The notes: generated by a model not told the origin, from the letters alone. A DNA stretch of 64,000 nucleotides from Actinoallomurus soli (GCF_024055715.1 NZ_JAMXMV010000001.1:1178001-1242000); one strand, 5' to 3'; shown: positions 36,702 to 45,909, counted from the stretch's first letter. Made by a program: numbers and translations.

Positions 36702-39700
36702 TCACGGCGGGTCCGGACGGCCGTAACCGCCGCCGCCCGGGGTCTCGATGACGAAGACGTCTTCGGCGTCCACCGGCAGCGAGTCGCACCCCCGCATCTT
36801 CGTCACGGAGCCGTCCGCGTGCTCCACCCACTGCCGGCCGACCTCGCCGGGTCCGCCGCCGGCCATGCCGTACGGGGGGACGCGCCGGTGACCGGCCAGC
36901 GTGGTCACGGTCACGGGCCGCAGGAAACGGATCCGGCGCCTGCCGCCGTCGCCTCCTCGGCGGCGTCCGGCGCCACCGCTGCCCCGGCGGATCTCGAACG
37001 CCTCCAGGCGCACCGGGTAACGCCACTCCAGGATCTCGGGGTCGGTGAGCCGGGAATTGGTCATGTGGGTCTGCACGACGGAGGTCCCGTCGAAGCCCTC
37101 GCCGGCACCGGAGCCGCCCGCCACCGTCTCGTAGTACTGATACTCCTCGTCGCCGAAGGTGACGTTGTTCATCGTGCCGGAGCTTTCGGCCATGACGCCG
37201 AGCGCGGCGTACAGCGCCCCCGTGACCGCCTGTGAGGTCTCGACGTTGCCCGCGGCCACGGCGGCGGGGTACTCGGGAGAGAGCATCGTATGAGGCGGAA
37301 TCCGCACCCGGATCGGTTCGAGGCATCCGGCGTTCAGCGGGATGTCCTCCGCGACCAGGGTCCGGAAGACGTAGAGCACCGCGGCCATGGCGACGGACGA
37401 TGGGGCGTTGAAGTTGTCCGTCAGCTGGGGCGAGGTGCCGGTGAAGTCGATCTCGGCGGTCCGGGCGGCGCGGTCGACGCGGACCGCGACCTGGATGACC
37501 GCGCCGTTGTCGAGTTCGTACGAGCAGGAGCCGTCCCGCAGCAGCGGGATCACGCGGCGTACGGCCTCCGCGGCGTTCTGCCGGACATGGCGCATGTAGG
37601 CGTGGACGACGTCGAGCCCGAAGTGGCGGACCATGGCGTGGAGTTCCTCGACGCCCTTCGCGTTGGCGGCGACCTGGGCGCGCAGGTCGGCGATGTTGTC
37701 GAGCGGGCCGCGGGAAGGGTGCGCCGCGGAGCGGAGCAGGTCGATCGTCTCGGGCTCCCGGAACCGGCCGCCGTCGGCGTCGTCCGCCGCGCCGTCGACG
37801 AGGAGCCGGACGTCGATGAGGACGCCCTCCTCCTCGATCCGGGTGCTGAAGGCCGGCATCGAGCCGGGGGTGATGCCGCCGATCTCCGCGTGGTGACCGC
37901 GGGACGCCACGAAGAAGAGCAGCCGCTCCGGTCCGTGGCGCGGGCCCGTGGACGATCCGGTCCCGTCCTTCGTTCCCTCGCCGAAGACCGGGGTCACGAC
38001 GGTGATGTCCGGCAGGTGGGTGCCGCCGTGGTAGGGATCGTTCAGAACGTAGACGTCGCCGCGCCTCATCCGGCCCGTCCGGCGCTCGATCACCTCCTTG
38101 ATGCTCTCGCCCATCGAGCCGAGGTGCACGGGGATGTGCGGAGCGTTGGCGATGAGGTTGCCCGCCGGGTCGAAGAGCGCGCAGGAGAAGTCCAGCCGCT
38201 CCTTGATGTTGACCGAGTGCGCGGTGCTCCGCAGCCGCACGCCCATCTGCTCGGCGATGGACATGAAGAGATTGTTGAAGATCTCCAATCGGACGGGATC
38301 GACCTCCGTTCCGATCGCCCGCCGGGTGACGCGCGCCTCGACACGCGTGAGGAGCAGGTTCTCCCGGTCGTCGACCACGGCCACCCAGCCCGGGTCCACG
38401 ACGGTCGTCGCATTGGCCTCGGCGATGATCGCCGGTCCCCTGACGGAATCCCCCGGGCGGAGGCGGTCCCGGTGGTGCAGGGCGATCCGGGACCAGGACC
38501 CGCCCACGTACGCCGGCACCCGCACGGACGCCGAAGAGCCGTGCCGCCGACGCCGGCCCGGCGCGGGCGGCGCCCCACCGGACTCGCCGACGACCTCGAC
38601 CGACGCCGCCTCCACGACGATCGGCCGGCCCGGCATGAGGAAGGAGAAATGCCGCCGGTACCGTTCTTCGAACTCCCGGACCATCGCCGGTGCCGTGCCG
38701 ACCGGTATCTGCAGCGCGGTGTCGGTGCCCGCGTACCGCAGATGCGCCCGTCGCACCACGCGGATCCGGTCGGCCGTCACGCCCTGCTCCCGGATCTCGG
38801 CCCGGCCCTCCGCCTCGAGCCTCTGGAGAGCCGCGGTGAGTTCCGGCGGAACGTCCACGTCCAGTGACCGCTCGATCGCCGCCTCGCGCATCGCCGTCAG
38901 GTCGGCCAGGCCCATCCCGTAGGCCGACAGCACGCCCGCGAGCGGATGAATGAGCACCTTCGTCATACCGAGGGCGTCGGCGACCGCGCAGGCGTGCTGG
39001 CCGCCCGCCCCGCCGAACGTCGCGAGCACGTACCGTGTCACGTCGTAACCGCGCTGAACGGAGATCTTCTTGATCGCGTTCGCCATGTTCGCGACCGCGA
39101 TCTCCACGAAACCCGCGGCGACCTGCTCGGGGGTGCGACCGTCACCGATCCGCGCGGTCAAGGCGGTGAAGCGCCGGCGGACGACCTCGGAGTCGAGCGG
39201 CAGATCGCCCGCGGGCCCGAAGACGCGTGGGAAGTGCCCGGGCTGGATCCGGCCCAGCATGACGTTGGCGTCGGTGAGGGTCAGCGGACCGCCTCGCCGG
39301 TAGGACGCGGGCCCGGGGTCGGCGCCGGCGGAGTCGGGGCCGACCTGGTACCGGCCGCCGTCGAAGTGAAGTATCGAACCACCGCCCGCCGCGACGGTGT
39401 GGATCGTCAGCATCGGAGCCCGCATCCGGATCCCGGCCACCTCGGTCTCGTACCGCCGCTCGAACTCGCCCGCGTAGTGGGAGACGTCGGTGGAGGTCCC
39501 GCCCATGTCGAAGCCGATGACACGGCGGTGGCCCACGGCGGCGGACGTGCGGGCCATCCCGACGACGCCTCCCGCCGGGCCGGACAGGATGGAGTCCTTC
39601 CCGCGGAAGGTACGAGCGTCGGTGAGCCCTCCGTTGGACTGCATGAACATCAGCCGTACGCCGCGGAGCTCGCGGGACACCTGCTCGACGTACCGGTCGA

Positions 39701-40382
39701 GGATGGGGGACAGGTAGGCGTCCACGACCGTCGTGTCGCCGCGTGGCACCAGCTTCATGAGCGGGCTGGTCCGGTGGGACTCCGAGACCTGGGTGTAACC
39801 GATCCGGCGCGCGATGTCCCCGATGCGCGTCTCGTGCCGGGGATACCGGTAGCCGTGCAGGCAGACCACGGCGACCGACCGGAACCCCGCCTCGTACGCC
39901 TCCCGCAGATCCCCGGTGACCGCCTCCTCGTCGAGAGGAAGGATCACGTCGCCGTTCGCGCCGACGCGCTCGCGCGCCTCGATGACCCGTGAGTAGAGCG
40001 GTTCGGGGAGCACGATCCGCCGGTCGAACAGACGCGGCCGGTCCTGGTACGCGATCCGCAGCGCGTCGCGGAAACCCGCACTGATCACCAGCACCGTCGG
40101 CTCGCCTCTGCGTTCGAGGAGGGCGTTGGTGGCCACCGTCGTGCCGAGACGGACGGACTCGATCAGCCCGGGCTCGATCGGGAGGTGGGCGGGGACCCCC
40201 AGGAGATGCCTGATCCCGGCGACGGCGGCGTCCGTGTAACGTCCCGGGCTCTCCGAGAGCAGCTTGTGCATGACCAGCACGCCGTCGGGCCGCCTGCCGA
40301 CAACATCGGTGAACGTGCCGCCACGGTCGATCCAGAACTCCCAGCCCTCGGCCACCTCAGCGTCCGTGACCTCGGTGAGCAT
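36702..40382 (-). CDS. Hydantoinase A/B fusion (5-oxoprolinase-like)
   Basis: 1226 residues, a full-length fusion. Residues 1-690 are HyuA-like (ATPase fold: [69 protein letters not shown]). Residues 690-1226 are HyuB-like ([41 protein letters not shown], ending [11 protein letters not shown]). It opens 5-oxoproline or hydantoin rings using ATP, returning glutamate. It lies 60 bases upstream of the P-type ATPase gene on the same strand, so the two may be cotranscribed. A DosR-like box lies 48 bases before its start. Confidence 0.9.
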   Translation of the reverse strand: MLTEVTDAEVAEGWEFWIDRGGTFTDVVGRRPDGVLVMHKLLSESPGRYTDAAVAGIRHLLGVPAHLPIEPGLIESVRLGTTVATNALLERRGEPTVLVISAGFRDALRIAYQDRPRLFDRRIVLPEPLYSRVIEARERVGANGDVILPLDEEAVTGDLREAYEAGFRSVAVVCLHGYRYPRHETRIGDIARRIGYTQVSESHRTSPLMKLVPRGDTTVVDAYLSPILDRYVEQVSRELRGVRLMFMQSNGGLTDARTFRGKDSILSGPAGGVVGMARTSAAVGHRRVIGFDMGGTSTDVSHYAGEFERRYETEVAGIRMRAPMLTIHTVAAGGGSILHFDGGRYQVGPDSAGADPGPASYRRGGPLTLTDANVMLGRIQPGHFPRVFGPAGDLPLDSEVVRRRFTALTARIGDGRTPEQVAAGFVEIAVANMANAIKKISVQRGYDVTRYVLATFGGAGGQHACAVADALGMTKVLIHPLAGVLSAYGMGLADLTAMREAAIERSLDVDVPPELTAALQRLEAEGRAEIREQGVTADRIRVVRRAHLRYAGTDTALQIPVGTAPAMVREFEERYRRHFSFLMPGRPIVVEAASVEVVGESGGAPPAPGRRRRHGSSASVRVPAYVGGSWSRIALHHRDRLRPGDSVRGPAIIAEANATTVVDPGWVAVVDDRENLLLTRVEARVTRRAIGTEVDPVRLEIFNNLFMSIAEQMGVRLRSTAHSVNIKERLDFSCALFDPAGNLIANAPHIPVHLGSMGESIKEVIERRTGRMRRGDVYVLNDPYHGGTHLPDITVVTPVFGEGTKDGTGSSTGPRHGPERLLFFVASRGHHAEIGGITPGSMPAFSTRIEEEGVLIDVRLLVDGAADDADGGRFREPETIDLLRSAAHPSRGPLDNIADLRAQVAANAKGVEELHAMVRHFGLDVVHAYMRHVRQNAAEAVRRVIPLLRDGSCSYELDNGAVIQVAVRVDRAARTAEIDFTGTSPQLTDNFNAPSSVAMAAVLYVFRTLVAEDIPLNAGCLEPIRVRIPPHTMLSPEYPAAVAAGNVETSQAVTGALYAALGVMAESSGTMNNVTFGDEEYQYYETVAGGSGAGEGFDGTSVVQTHMTNSRLTDPEILEWRYPVRLEAFEIRRGSGGAGRRRGGDGGRRRIRFLRPVTVTTLAGHRRVPPYGMAGGGPGEVGRQWVEHADGSVTKMRGCDSLPVDAEDVFVIETPGGGGYGRPDPP

Positions 40383-40429
40383 CCCGCGCCATGAACACCA
40401 CGTTCGATTACGGAGGGCGAGGCGGGGAA

Positions 40430-40443
40430 GGGCCGAAGGTCAC
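40430..40443 (-). promoter_or_regulatory. DosR/DevR-like box upstream of the hydantoinase gene
   Basis: On the minus strand it reads GTGACCTTCGGCCC, two mismatches from GGGACCTTCGTCCC, centred about 55 bases before the hydantoinase start. It would bring that gene and the P-type ATPase gene behind it into the same regulon. Confidence 0.45.
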
Positions 40444-40468
40444 GCCCGGCCCCGCGTTCCTCCGGCTG

Positions 40469-40491
40469 GGCCCGCCCGTCGGCGGCGGGCC
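40469..40491 (-). terminator. GC hairpin after the VOC gene
   Basis: GGCCCGCC-N7-GGCGGGCC is a perfect 8-base stem just past the VOC stop codon in its direction of reading. It has no U tract, as is usual in actinomycetes. Confidence 0.5.
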
Positions 40492-40500
40492 GTCCGCTCG

Positions 40501-41004
40501 TCACAGCACCTGGTTGCCGTACATCTCGCCCAAGGGGTCCGCGATCAGCTCGATACGGGCGCCGTCGGGGTCGCGGAAGTAGACCGAGACCTCGCTGTGG
40601 ACGACGTGCTCGACGCCGGCCTCGTCCAGGCGGCGCACGATCTCCTCCCAGCGCGCGGGCTCCACGGAGATCGCACAGTGGTGGAGGCCACCGAGGACCT
40701 CGGCGTACGGGCCGAGGTCGAGGCCGGGGAAGTCGAAGAAGGCGAGCAGGTTGCCGTTGCCGATGTCGAAGAAGAAGTGCGAGGAGCCGGGGTAGTCCCG
40801 GTTCTCGATCAGCTCGGTGAGCGGGAAGCCCAGCACATCCTGGTAGAAGCGGATGGTGCGCTCGACGTCGCTGCTGATCAGGGCGGTGTGATGCAGGCCG
40901 CGCGCCGTGGACGAAGGACGCTCGGCGGCCGGGCGGAGGTGGGCGTCACGGATGCGCTGCCGCTCGGCCTCGATCGCGCCGAGATCGGTCGGGGTGTCGG
41001 TCAT
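40501..41004 (-). CDS. VOC (glyoxalase/dioxygenase superfamily) protein
   Basis: 167 residues: one VOC module after a 35-residue charged N-terminus. Metal-ligand candidates are His in RGLHHTALIS, His in GGLHHCAISV and Glu in ARIELIADPLGE. Single-module VOC proteins include glyoxalases, fosfomycin-type thiol transferases and dioxygenases. The FFFDIGNGNLLAFFDFPG loop is seen in dioxygenase-like members. Pirin and MarR lie upstream, suggesting an oxidative or quinone-stress role, but a hairpin between the genes argues for a separate transcript. Confidence 0.82.
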   Translation of the reverse strand: MTDTPTDLGAIEAERQRIRDAHLRPAAERPSSTARGLHHTALISSDVERTIRFYQDVLGFPLTELIENRDYPGSSHFFFDIGNGNLLAFFDFPGLDLGPYAEVLGGLHHCAISVEPARWEEIVRRLDEAGVEHVVHSEVSVYFRDPDGARIELIADPLGEMYGNQVL

Positions 41005-41043
41005 GGTCTCCTCCGAATCGGGGTGGTGGTGGTTCCCTGCCCG

Positions 41044-41070
41044 CGGGCGGGGTGATGGACGCCCCGCCCG
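41044..41070 (-). terminator. GC hairpin between pirin and VOC genes
   Basis: CGGGCGGGG-N9-CCCCGCCCG, a perfect 9-base stem, lies 19 bases after the pirin stop in the minus direction and 40 bases before the VOC start. It is probably the pirin terminator. Confidence 0.55.
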
Positions 41071-41088
41071 TGGATCCTGCGCGGCCGG

Positions 41089-41856
41089 TCAGGCGGCGAT
41101 CGTGGCGTGCATCTCCCACACCAGGATCTCCGCCGGCTCCGTCGCGGTGACCCGCTGCCCGCCGACGGCGGTGAAGCGCACGGCGTCACCGGTGCCGAGC
41201 GGGCCGGCGTCCTCCAGGTTCACGGCGCCGCGTGCGACGAACAGGTGCAGGAACGGCGCGTCGGGGAGCTCGGCGGTCTGACCGGGCGCTAGACGGGCGG
41301 CGTACAACGCGGCGTACCGGTTCTTGATCCGGATCGCGGCCTCCCCGTCGTGCCGCTCCATCCCGGAGGCGACGGGGACGAGCGTGCCCGAGGACAGCAG
41401 TTTCTCGTCGATCTCGAGCTGCTCGTAGCCGGGGGTGATGCCGGCCTCATCGGGCACCACCCACATCTGGACGAAATGCACCGGCTCATCGTGCCGCTCG
41501 CCCTGCAGATGCCAGGAGTCGTTCTTCTCGGAGTGCAGAATGCCGGTGCCGGCGCTCATCCGCTGGGCGAGACCGGGGTAGATCACCCCGTTGTGGCCGG
41601 TGGAGTCCTGGTGGACCAGCGAACCGCGGAGGACCCAGGTCACGATCTCCATGTCACGGTGCGGGTGGGTCTCGAAGCCCATGCCGGGAGTGACCACGTC
41701 GTCGTTGTTGACGAGCAGCAGCCCGTGGTGGGTGTTGCGGGGGTCGTGGTGATGCCCGAAGGAGAACGAGTGCTTTGAATCGAGCCAGCCGATCTCGGTC
41801 TTGAAGCGGTCGTCCGCGCGGCGGACGTCGATCTGCGGGCTCATCGGGGTGCGCAT
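41089..41856 (-). CDS. Pirin family protein (YhaK-like bicupin)
   Basis: 255 residues from ATG 41856 (GAGAGG 7 bases ahead). The N-terminal cupin has metal ligands in SFSFGHHHDP, GMGFETHPHRDMEIVTWVLRG and HSEKNDSWH; the C-terminal cupin has lost most ligands. Bacterial pirins act as quercetinases or redox sensors with Fe. It is divergent from a MarR gene across a gap with two long palindromes, which is the standard arrangement for MarR-repressed pirin induced by quinones or electrophiles. Confidence 0.9.
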   Translation of the reverse strand: MRTPMSPQIDVRRADDRFKTEIGWLDSKHSFSFGHHHDPRNTHHGLLLVNNDDVVTPGMGFETHPHRDMEIVTWVLRGSLVHQDSTGHNGVIYPGLAQRMSAGTGILHSEKNDSWHLQGERHDEPVHFVQMWVVPDEAGITPGYEQLEIDEKLLSSGTLVPVASGMERHDGEAAIRIKNRYAALYAARLAPGQTAELPDAPFLHLFVARGAVNLEDAGPLGTGDAVRFTAVGGQRVTATEPAEILVWEMHATIAA

Positions 41857-41885
41857 GAGGTGGCCTCTCATTCCGGTCGTCGAGG

Positions 41886-41903
41886 TAGATGATGCATCAT
41901 CTA
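41886..41903. promoter_or_regulatory. Perfect 18-base palindrome, candidate MarR operator 1
   Basis: TAGATGATGCATCATCTA is fully self-complementary and lies 30 bases upstream of the pirin start, in the pirin-MarR gap. Length and symmetry fit a MarR dimer site overlapping the pirin promoter. Confidence 0.75.
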
Positions 41904-41918
41904 GGCCGCCCAACCCAC

Positions 41919-41958
41919 ATGACACGTCATATATTTCCATCGGTACGAGACGTGTCAT
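41919..41958. promoter_or_regulatory. Inverted repeat ATGACACGTC...GACGTGTCAT, candidate MarR operator 2
   Basis: Two 10-base arms (41919-41928 and 41949-41958) are perfect complements with a 20-base spacer. Each arm includes a TGACACGTCA-like near-palindrome, so they may be two dimer sites rather than one hairpin. They lie 22-60 bases before the MarR start, suited to autorepression. Confidence 0.6.
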
Positions 41959-41979
41959 CCACGATCTGAAGTGGGGCTC

Positions 41980-42453
41980 ATGAGCGGCACCCGGTGGCTC
42001 GACGACCAAGAGCAGCGCGCCTGGCGTGCGTTCATCCGCATGCACGGGCGACTGACCGCCCGGCTCAACCGGCAGCTGCAGGCCGACTCCGGTCTCTCAC
42101 TGGCCGACTACGAGGTGCTCGTTCAACTCACCGACGCCCCGGACGGGCGGCTGCGGCCGTTCGAGCTGCAGCGGGACCTGCAGTGGGAGCAGAGCCGCCT
42201 GTCCCATCACCTCACCCGGATGCAGCGCCGCGGCCTGGTCGCGCGCGAGGAGTGCGACGAGGACGGCCGCGGCGCCCTCATCGCGCTGACCGACGAGGGC
42301 CGTCGCGCCATCGTCGCCGCCGCCCCGGGGCACGTCGAGACCGTACGGCGCCTGTTCTTCGAGGGGCTCACCCGCGACCAGCTCGCCACGCTCCGGCAGG
42401 TGTCCGACGAGGTGCTCGCCCGGCTCGACACGGGCGCCGACCTCGGCGGCTGA
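41980..42453 (+). CDS. MarR family transcriptional regulator
   Basis: 157 residues from ATG 41980; a GTG at 41971 would add three. The winged helix lies at about 35-100: LSLADYEVLVQLTDAPDGRLR, then QRDLQWEQSRLSHHLTRMQRRGLVAREECDEDGRGALIALTDEGRRA in pieces. Helices at both ends make the dimer. There is no obvious sensor Cys in the N-terminal helix; one Cys is in the wing (EECDED). It likely represses itself and the pirin gene. Confidence 0.9.
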   Translation: MSGTRWLDDQEQRAWRAFIRMHGRLTARLNRQLQADSGLSLADYEVLVQLTDAPDGRLRPFELQRDLQWEQSRLSHHLTRMQRRGLVAREECDEDGRGALIALTDEGRRAIVAAAPGHVETVRRLFFEGLTRDQLATLRQVSDEVLARLDTGADLGG

Positions 42454-42478
42454 CACCACGGGGCGGCCGCCGACGGCG

Positions 42479-43729
42479 TCAGTGGCCGGGCAGGCCGAAC
42501 GCGGACAGGTCGATCGACCGGCCGAGCCGCAGGTCACCGGCGGCGTTCGGGTGGTAGCAGTCGTGACGCCAGGGTTCGTAGATCACGGTGGGGTCGTCCG
42601 GATCGCGGAGGACGGCGTCGAAGTCGAGGACGGCGTCGAACGTCCCGGACGTGCGGATCCAGGCGTTCACGGCGAGCCGGGTCTGCTCCTGGGCACTGCC
42701 GGCGGTGTTGCACATCGGCAGGACGGTGGCGCCGACGATGCGGTGACCGGCGCGGTGCACGCGGGCGGCGATGCCCCGCATCGCGTCGATGACCTGCCGG
42801 GCCGGGGCGGACGGCGCGTACGTTCCGCCGCCGATGTCGTTGGTGCCCTCGAGCAGCAGGACGTAGCGGACGCCGGGCAGCGACAGGACGTCGCGCTCCA
42901 GGCGCTCCGGTGCGGGCGGTCCGCAGCACTGGCCCGTCGGGTCGTAGGGGTTCGGCTGGACGCTGACCGTGTTGCCGCTGATTCCGGCGTTGGCGACGGC
43001 GAGCCGCCGTCCGGGCGGCAACGCGTTGATCCGCTCGGCGAGCACGTCGGTCCAGCGCGGGCCGCCGCCTTCCGCGTTGTAGCCGTCGGTGATGGAGTCG
43101 CCCAGGGTGACGATCGTGCCGTGCGCCGGCGACACGGCGCTGACCGCGTCGGCCCACCACAGCGTTCCGGGCCGGAACTCGCCGAAGGCCGTCCCGGTCA
43201 CGTCCGATCCCGCGTCCCCCGCGGTCGTCGACAGGAACGAGCCGGGAGTGTCGGCCTGCGGCGGCGGGAAGGTGTGGTCGTCGACGGGGGCGCCGGGGGC
43301 GTAGACGCTCACCGAGACGTGGTCGCCCGGCCGTACGCGGATGGGGAGAGGGTCGGTCCAGGCGCCGGCGCCCGGCGCGATGCTGACGGTCCGCGCCCCG
43401 TGGAACGTGGCGTGACGGTCCGAGCCCGGCCTGAGCGCCGGGGAGTCGGGGGACGGCTGCAGGCCGACCCACACCGAACGGACGTTCACCGGGCCGTCGC
43501 CGAAGGGGTTGCTCAACCGCACGCGCAGCCGGGTGCCGGAGGCCGTGACGGTGAGGACGTTGCGCACGGTCGCGTCGGAGGAGGTGCCGTGGACGCCCTC
43601 CAGCGCGGACTCGGTCACGGTGATCGACGGGGACGCCGGGCGGGGCGGGGAGGCGCCCGCCGTGGTGCCGGAGGCCAGGAGCACGGCACCCGCCACGGCG
43701 AGGATCGCGGGCAGTCGAAGCGTCATCAT
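42479..43729 (-). CDS. Secreted SGNH/GDSL hydrolase
   Basis: 416 residues. A signal peptide of about 26 residues ends GTTAGA-SPP. A beta-rich N-terminal domain (30-190) precedes the SGNH domain, which has block I VTLGDSITDG (Ser near 211), block II ANAGISGN, block III LLEGTNDIGG and block V DCYHPN (Asp/His). It is an extracellular esterase or lipase; the natural ester is unknown. GGAG precedes two consecutive ATG codons. A sharp inverted repeat lies 52-72 bases upstream and probably controls it. Confidence 0.9.
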   Translation of the reverse strand: MMTLRLPAILAVAGAVLLASGTTAGASPPRPASPSITVTESALEGVHGTSSDATVRNVLTVTASGTRLRVRLSNPFGDGPVNVRSVWVGLQPSPDSPALRPGSDRHATFHGARTVSIAPGAGAWTDPLPIRVRPGDHVSVSVYAPGAPVDDHTFPPPQADTPGSFLSTTAGDAGSDVTGTAFGEFRPGTLWWADAVSAVSPAHGTIVTLGDSITDGYNAEGGGPRWTDVLAERINALPPGRRLAVANAGISGNTVSVQPNPYDPTGQCCGPPAPERLERDVLSLPGVRYVLLLEGTNDIGGGTYAPSAPARQVIDAMRGIAARVHRAGHRIVGATVLPMCNTAGSAQEQTRLAVNAWIRTSGTFDAVLDFDAVLRDPDDPTVIYEPWRHDCYHPNAAGDLRLGRSIDLSAFGLPGH

Positions 43730-44050
43730 CAGGTTCTCCGTCGACAGGGGCCCGCAGGGGGTCAGCGGCGTACCGGCGAATATGTTGCGCCCTGCAACAT
43801 AACTCCGCGCTTCGCGCGGCAGAAGACCTTGGGGCGGCGCATTCTCCCCAGCCGCTGCCTTCCGTGATGCGGGTCGGCCGCCATCCGCCGGGCGACCTGG
43901 GGGTTCAGGGGAGTCCGGTGGCCGGCCTGGCTGATTCCGGCCACGGCCGACGACCGGCGAACGTGAAAGACGGCTTTTCCGCCTGAGGACGGTCGCACTC
44001 CCGGGGATCGTTACGATCAGGGATCACGGTCGCTCTGGTGGAAGGGAATC
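43730..44050. other. Gap between GDSL hydrolase and EF-hand genes
   Basis: 321 bases without a convincing gene, serving as promoter region for both divergent genes. The only strong structure is the TATGTTGC inverted repeat at 43781-43801. The rest is unstructured, with a few AT-richer patches near 43960-44035 that may hold the EF-hand promoter. Confidence 0.5.
43781..43801. promoter_or_regulatory. Inverted repeat TATGTTGC-N5-GCAACATA, candidate operator
   Basis: A perfect 8-base inverted repeat with a 5-base spacer lies 52 bases upstream of the GDSL hydrolase start, in an AT-rich patch. The 21-base span fits a dimeric TetR or similar regulator. No regulator gene is adjacent. Confidence 0.6.
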
Positions 44051-44284
44051 ATGTCCGATCAGTACGAGGCGGTGTTCGCTCGCTACGACACCGATGGGGA
44101 TGGGCGGCTCACCGTGGACGAGGTGACCGCGGCGATCGCGGGGATGTTCCCGGCGGCCGAGGTGGACGACCTGTCGGGGATCATCAGGGCGTTGTTCGCC
44201 CAGTACGACACCAACCGCGACGGGTTGCTGTCGGCCGCCGAGTTCGTGCCGCTGGCCCAGAACCTCCCCGAGCTCGGTTCGTAG
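44051..44284 (+). CDS. Small EF-hand calcium-binding protein
   Basis: 77 residues with GGAAGGGAATC before the ATG. Two canonical EF-hand loops are present: DTDGDGRLTVDE (residues 13-24) and DTNRDGLLSAAE (about 53-64), each with D/N at positions 1, 3 and 5 and Glu at 12. The size is that of calmodulin-like half molecules found in actinomycetes. It is probably a cytosolic calcium buffer or sensor. There is no signal peptide. Confidence 0.88.
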   Translation: MSDQYEAVFARYDTDGDGRLTVDEVTAAIAGMFPAAEVDDLSGIIRALFAQYDTNRDGLLSAAEFVPLAQNLPELGS

Positions 44285-44293
44285 GACCGGCCG

Positions 44294-44336
44294 CGCCCGC
44301 CGACGACGCGTGCGCGGCGTTCCCTGGCGGCGGGCG
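44294..44336. terminator. Possible bidirectional terminator between EF-hand and chitinase genes
   Basis: CGCCCGCCG (44294-44302) and CGGCGGGCG (44328-44336) pair perfectly across a 25-base loop that can fold further. It lies in the 100-base gap between convergent genes. Confidence 0.4.
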
Positions 44337-44384
44337 GGTTCCGTCGCCGGGGGCGCCGAGGCGCGGACCGGACCGCGGCGGAGG

Positions 44385-45101
44385 TCAGCAGGACAGGTTC
44401 CGGCCGGCGCTGACGCCGAGGATGCCGGCGAACCTCTTGTAGAGGTCGATGCGGTTCTGCCGCTGGTCCGGATTCTTCCCGTCGCACTCCAGGTCGCCGT
44501 TGACGGCGCGGATCGTCGCCCCGAAGCCCCTGTCGTTCACCATGGCCTCATGCGGGGTCATGGTGCCGGCACCCCTCTGGGTGTTCCAGAACCACAGGCC
44601 GGTCCGCCACGCGACGGCGGCGTCCCTCTCGACGCGGTAGGGGTCGTGCAGCAGGTCGAGGTGCAGGGCGTCGCCGGCGGCCTTGTAATTGAAGTTCCAG
44701 CTCAACTGCAGCGGACCGCGCCCGTAGTAGGCGCTCGCGCCCGCCGGGCAGCCGTAGGGCCGCGTTCGGTCGCAGTAGTGGCCGTAGTTCGCGGTGTTCT
44801 GCTCGACGACGTATCGCAGGCCGCCGGTCTCGTGGCCGACGTTGGCGAGGAAGGCCGCGGCCTCGCGCCTTCGCGTGGCGTCGCCGCCCGTCCTCGCGAA
44901 ACCCGGGTAGGCGCGCAACGCGTCGGTGAGGCCCTGGTAACCGTAGAAGGCGTTGCGACTTGGGAACATCGCCTCGAACTGCGCCTGGCCGACCACGAAG
45001 GCGGCGGCGTCCGTCCGGGTCGCGCTCGTCGCGGCGGCCGCCGGGGTGACCAGGGCCAGAACGCCCGTCACGGCGACTGAGATCACGGGATGTACGGTCA
45101 T
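44385..45101 (-). CDS. Secreted chitinase, glycoside hydrolase family 19
   Basis: 238 residues with GCAGGAGAG before the ATG. A signal peptide of about 23 residues ends PAAAA. The GH19 catalytic domain has FEAMFPSRNAFYGYQGL, then FLANVGHETGG (acid Glu near 91), YYGRGPLQLSWNFNY (substrate cleft), FWNTQ and a C-terminal INGxLEC-like VNGDLECDGK. It cleaves chitin with inversion. There is no separate chitin-binding module. Product GlcNAc could feed nagB-nagA at 18.7-20.6 kb. Confidence 0.92.
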   Translation of the reverse strand: MTVHPVISVAVTGVLALVTPAAAATSATRTDAAAFVVGQAQFEAMFPSRNAFYGYQGLTDALRAYPGFARTGGDATRRREAAAFLANVGHETGGLRYVVEQNTANYGHYCDRTRPYGCPAGASAYYGRGPLQLSWNFNYKAAGDALHLDLLHDPYRVERDAAVAWRTGLWFWNTQRGAGTMTPHEAMVNDRGFGATIRAVNGDLECDGKNPDQRQNRIDLYKRFAGILGVSAGRNLSC

Positions 45102-45255
45102 CTCTCCTGCTCCTCGCACAGCGTGGACCCACCGGTGAGAGACCGGTCTTCCGGTGGTGCGGCTCTTCCGGTGGTGCGGCCGGACGACGAATGATCCGTA
45201 CGCGACTACCATCTGTAGCAGAGATGTTCCCGATCGTGACGCTCCGATGAGCGTG

Positions 45256-45732
45256 TCACGGCGTCTCGGCGTCCTCGGGCCGGTCGACCGGGGCCCAGAG
45301 GCCGGGCAGGTTCACGACGATGCCCTCCTGGGTGCTGCGCGCGATGACCACGACCGCCTCCTCGTCGGGTGAGGGGTTCTCCTCGCGGTGCGGCACGTAC
45401 GGCGGGACGAAGACGTAGTCGCCGGGCGCGGTCTCCAGGCGCACCTCGTCCTCGCCTTCGGCGAAGACGAACACCGGATGCCCGGACACGACGTAGATCG
45501 CGGTCTCGGCCTCGCCGTGATGGTGGTCGCCGGAGTTGCTCGCCGGGGCGACGTGCGTGCGGCCCATCCAGAGTCGCCGGGACCCGACGGTCCGGCCGGA
45601 GACCGCCTCGAACCGCCGCATGCCCGATGTCTGCGCGGTGTCCGGGGACAGGCCGTTCCCGCGGATGTGTTCTAGCCGCCCGTGCCACGCGGCGGTGCCC
45701 GCCGCGGTCGTGTCACCCTCCTGATCGTCCAT
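45256..45732 (-). CDS. Single-domain cupin protein
   Basis: 158 residues from ATG 45732 (GGAGG at 9 bases); an ATG at 45741 lies too close to the site. Cupin motif 1 reads SGDHHHGEAETAIYVVSG (metal His/His/Glu) and motif 2 PGDYVFVPPYVPHREENPS (His). Such small cupins include sugar-phosphate isomerases and dioxygenases. No neighbour defines the substrate, so the role is unknown. Confidence 0.82.
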   Translation of the reverse strand: MDDQEGDTTAAGTAAWHGRLEHIRGNGLSPDTAQTSGMRRFEAVSGRTVGSRRLWMGRTHVAPASNSGDHHHGEAETAIYVVSGHPVFVFAEGEDEVRLETAPGDYVFVPPYVPHREENPSPDEEAVVVIARSTQEGIVVNLPGLWAPVDRPEDAETP

Positions 45733-45866
45733 AACGGCCATCCTCCCACTCGGCCGGCTTCTCCCGCCGGCCGAGCCGGGAGAAGCCGCCTCCGGCCGGC
45801 CGGGTGGCGCTGGACCGGGTCATCGTGCGGGCTCGGCCGGCGCGGCCCGGCGGGGTTCGCCGGTGA

Positions 45867-45908
45867 CGAGTGGGCCCACGGCGGTCACGACCGCCGTGGG
45901 CCCACTCG
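45867..45908 (-). terminator. Perfect 19-base hairpin terminator after the phosphoesterase gene
   Basis: The arms at 45867-45885 and 45890-45908 are perfect complements around a CACG loop, the strongest hairpin in the window. It begins two bases beyond the phosphoesterase stop codon. It lacks a U tract, as many actinomycete terminators do. Confidence 0.8.
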
Positions 45909-45909
45909 C

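Noticed and set aside
45867-45908. Mobile-element end or attachment site reading of the 19-base inverted repeat
   Set aside because: Four-base loop and position two bases from a stop codon fit a terminator; no integrase, transposase or tRNA gene is near.
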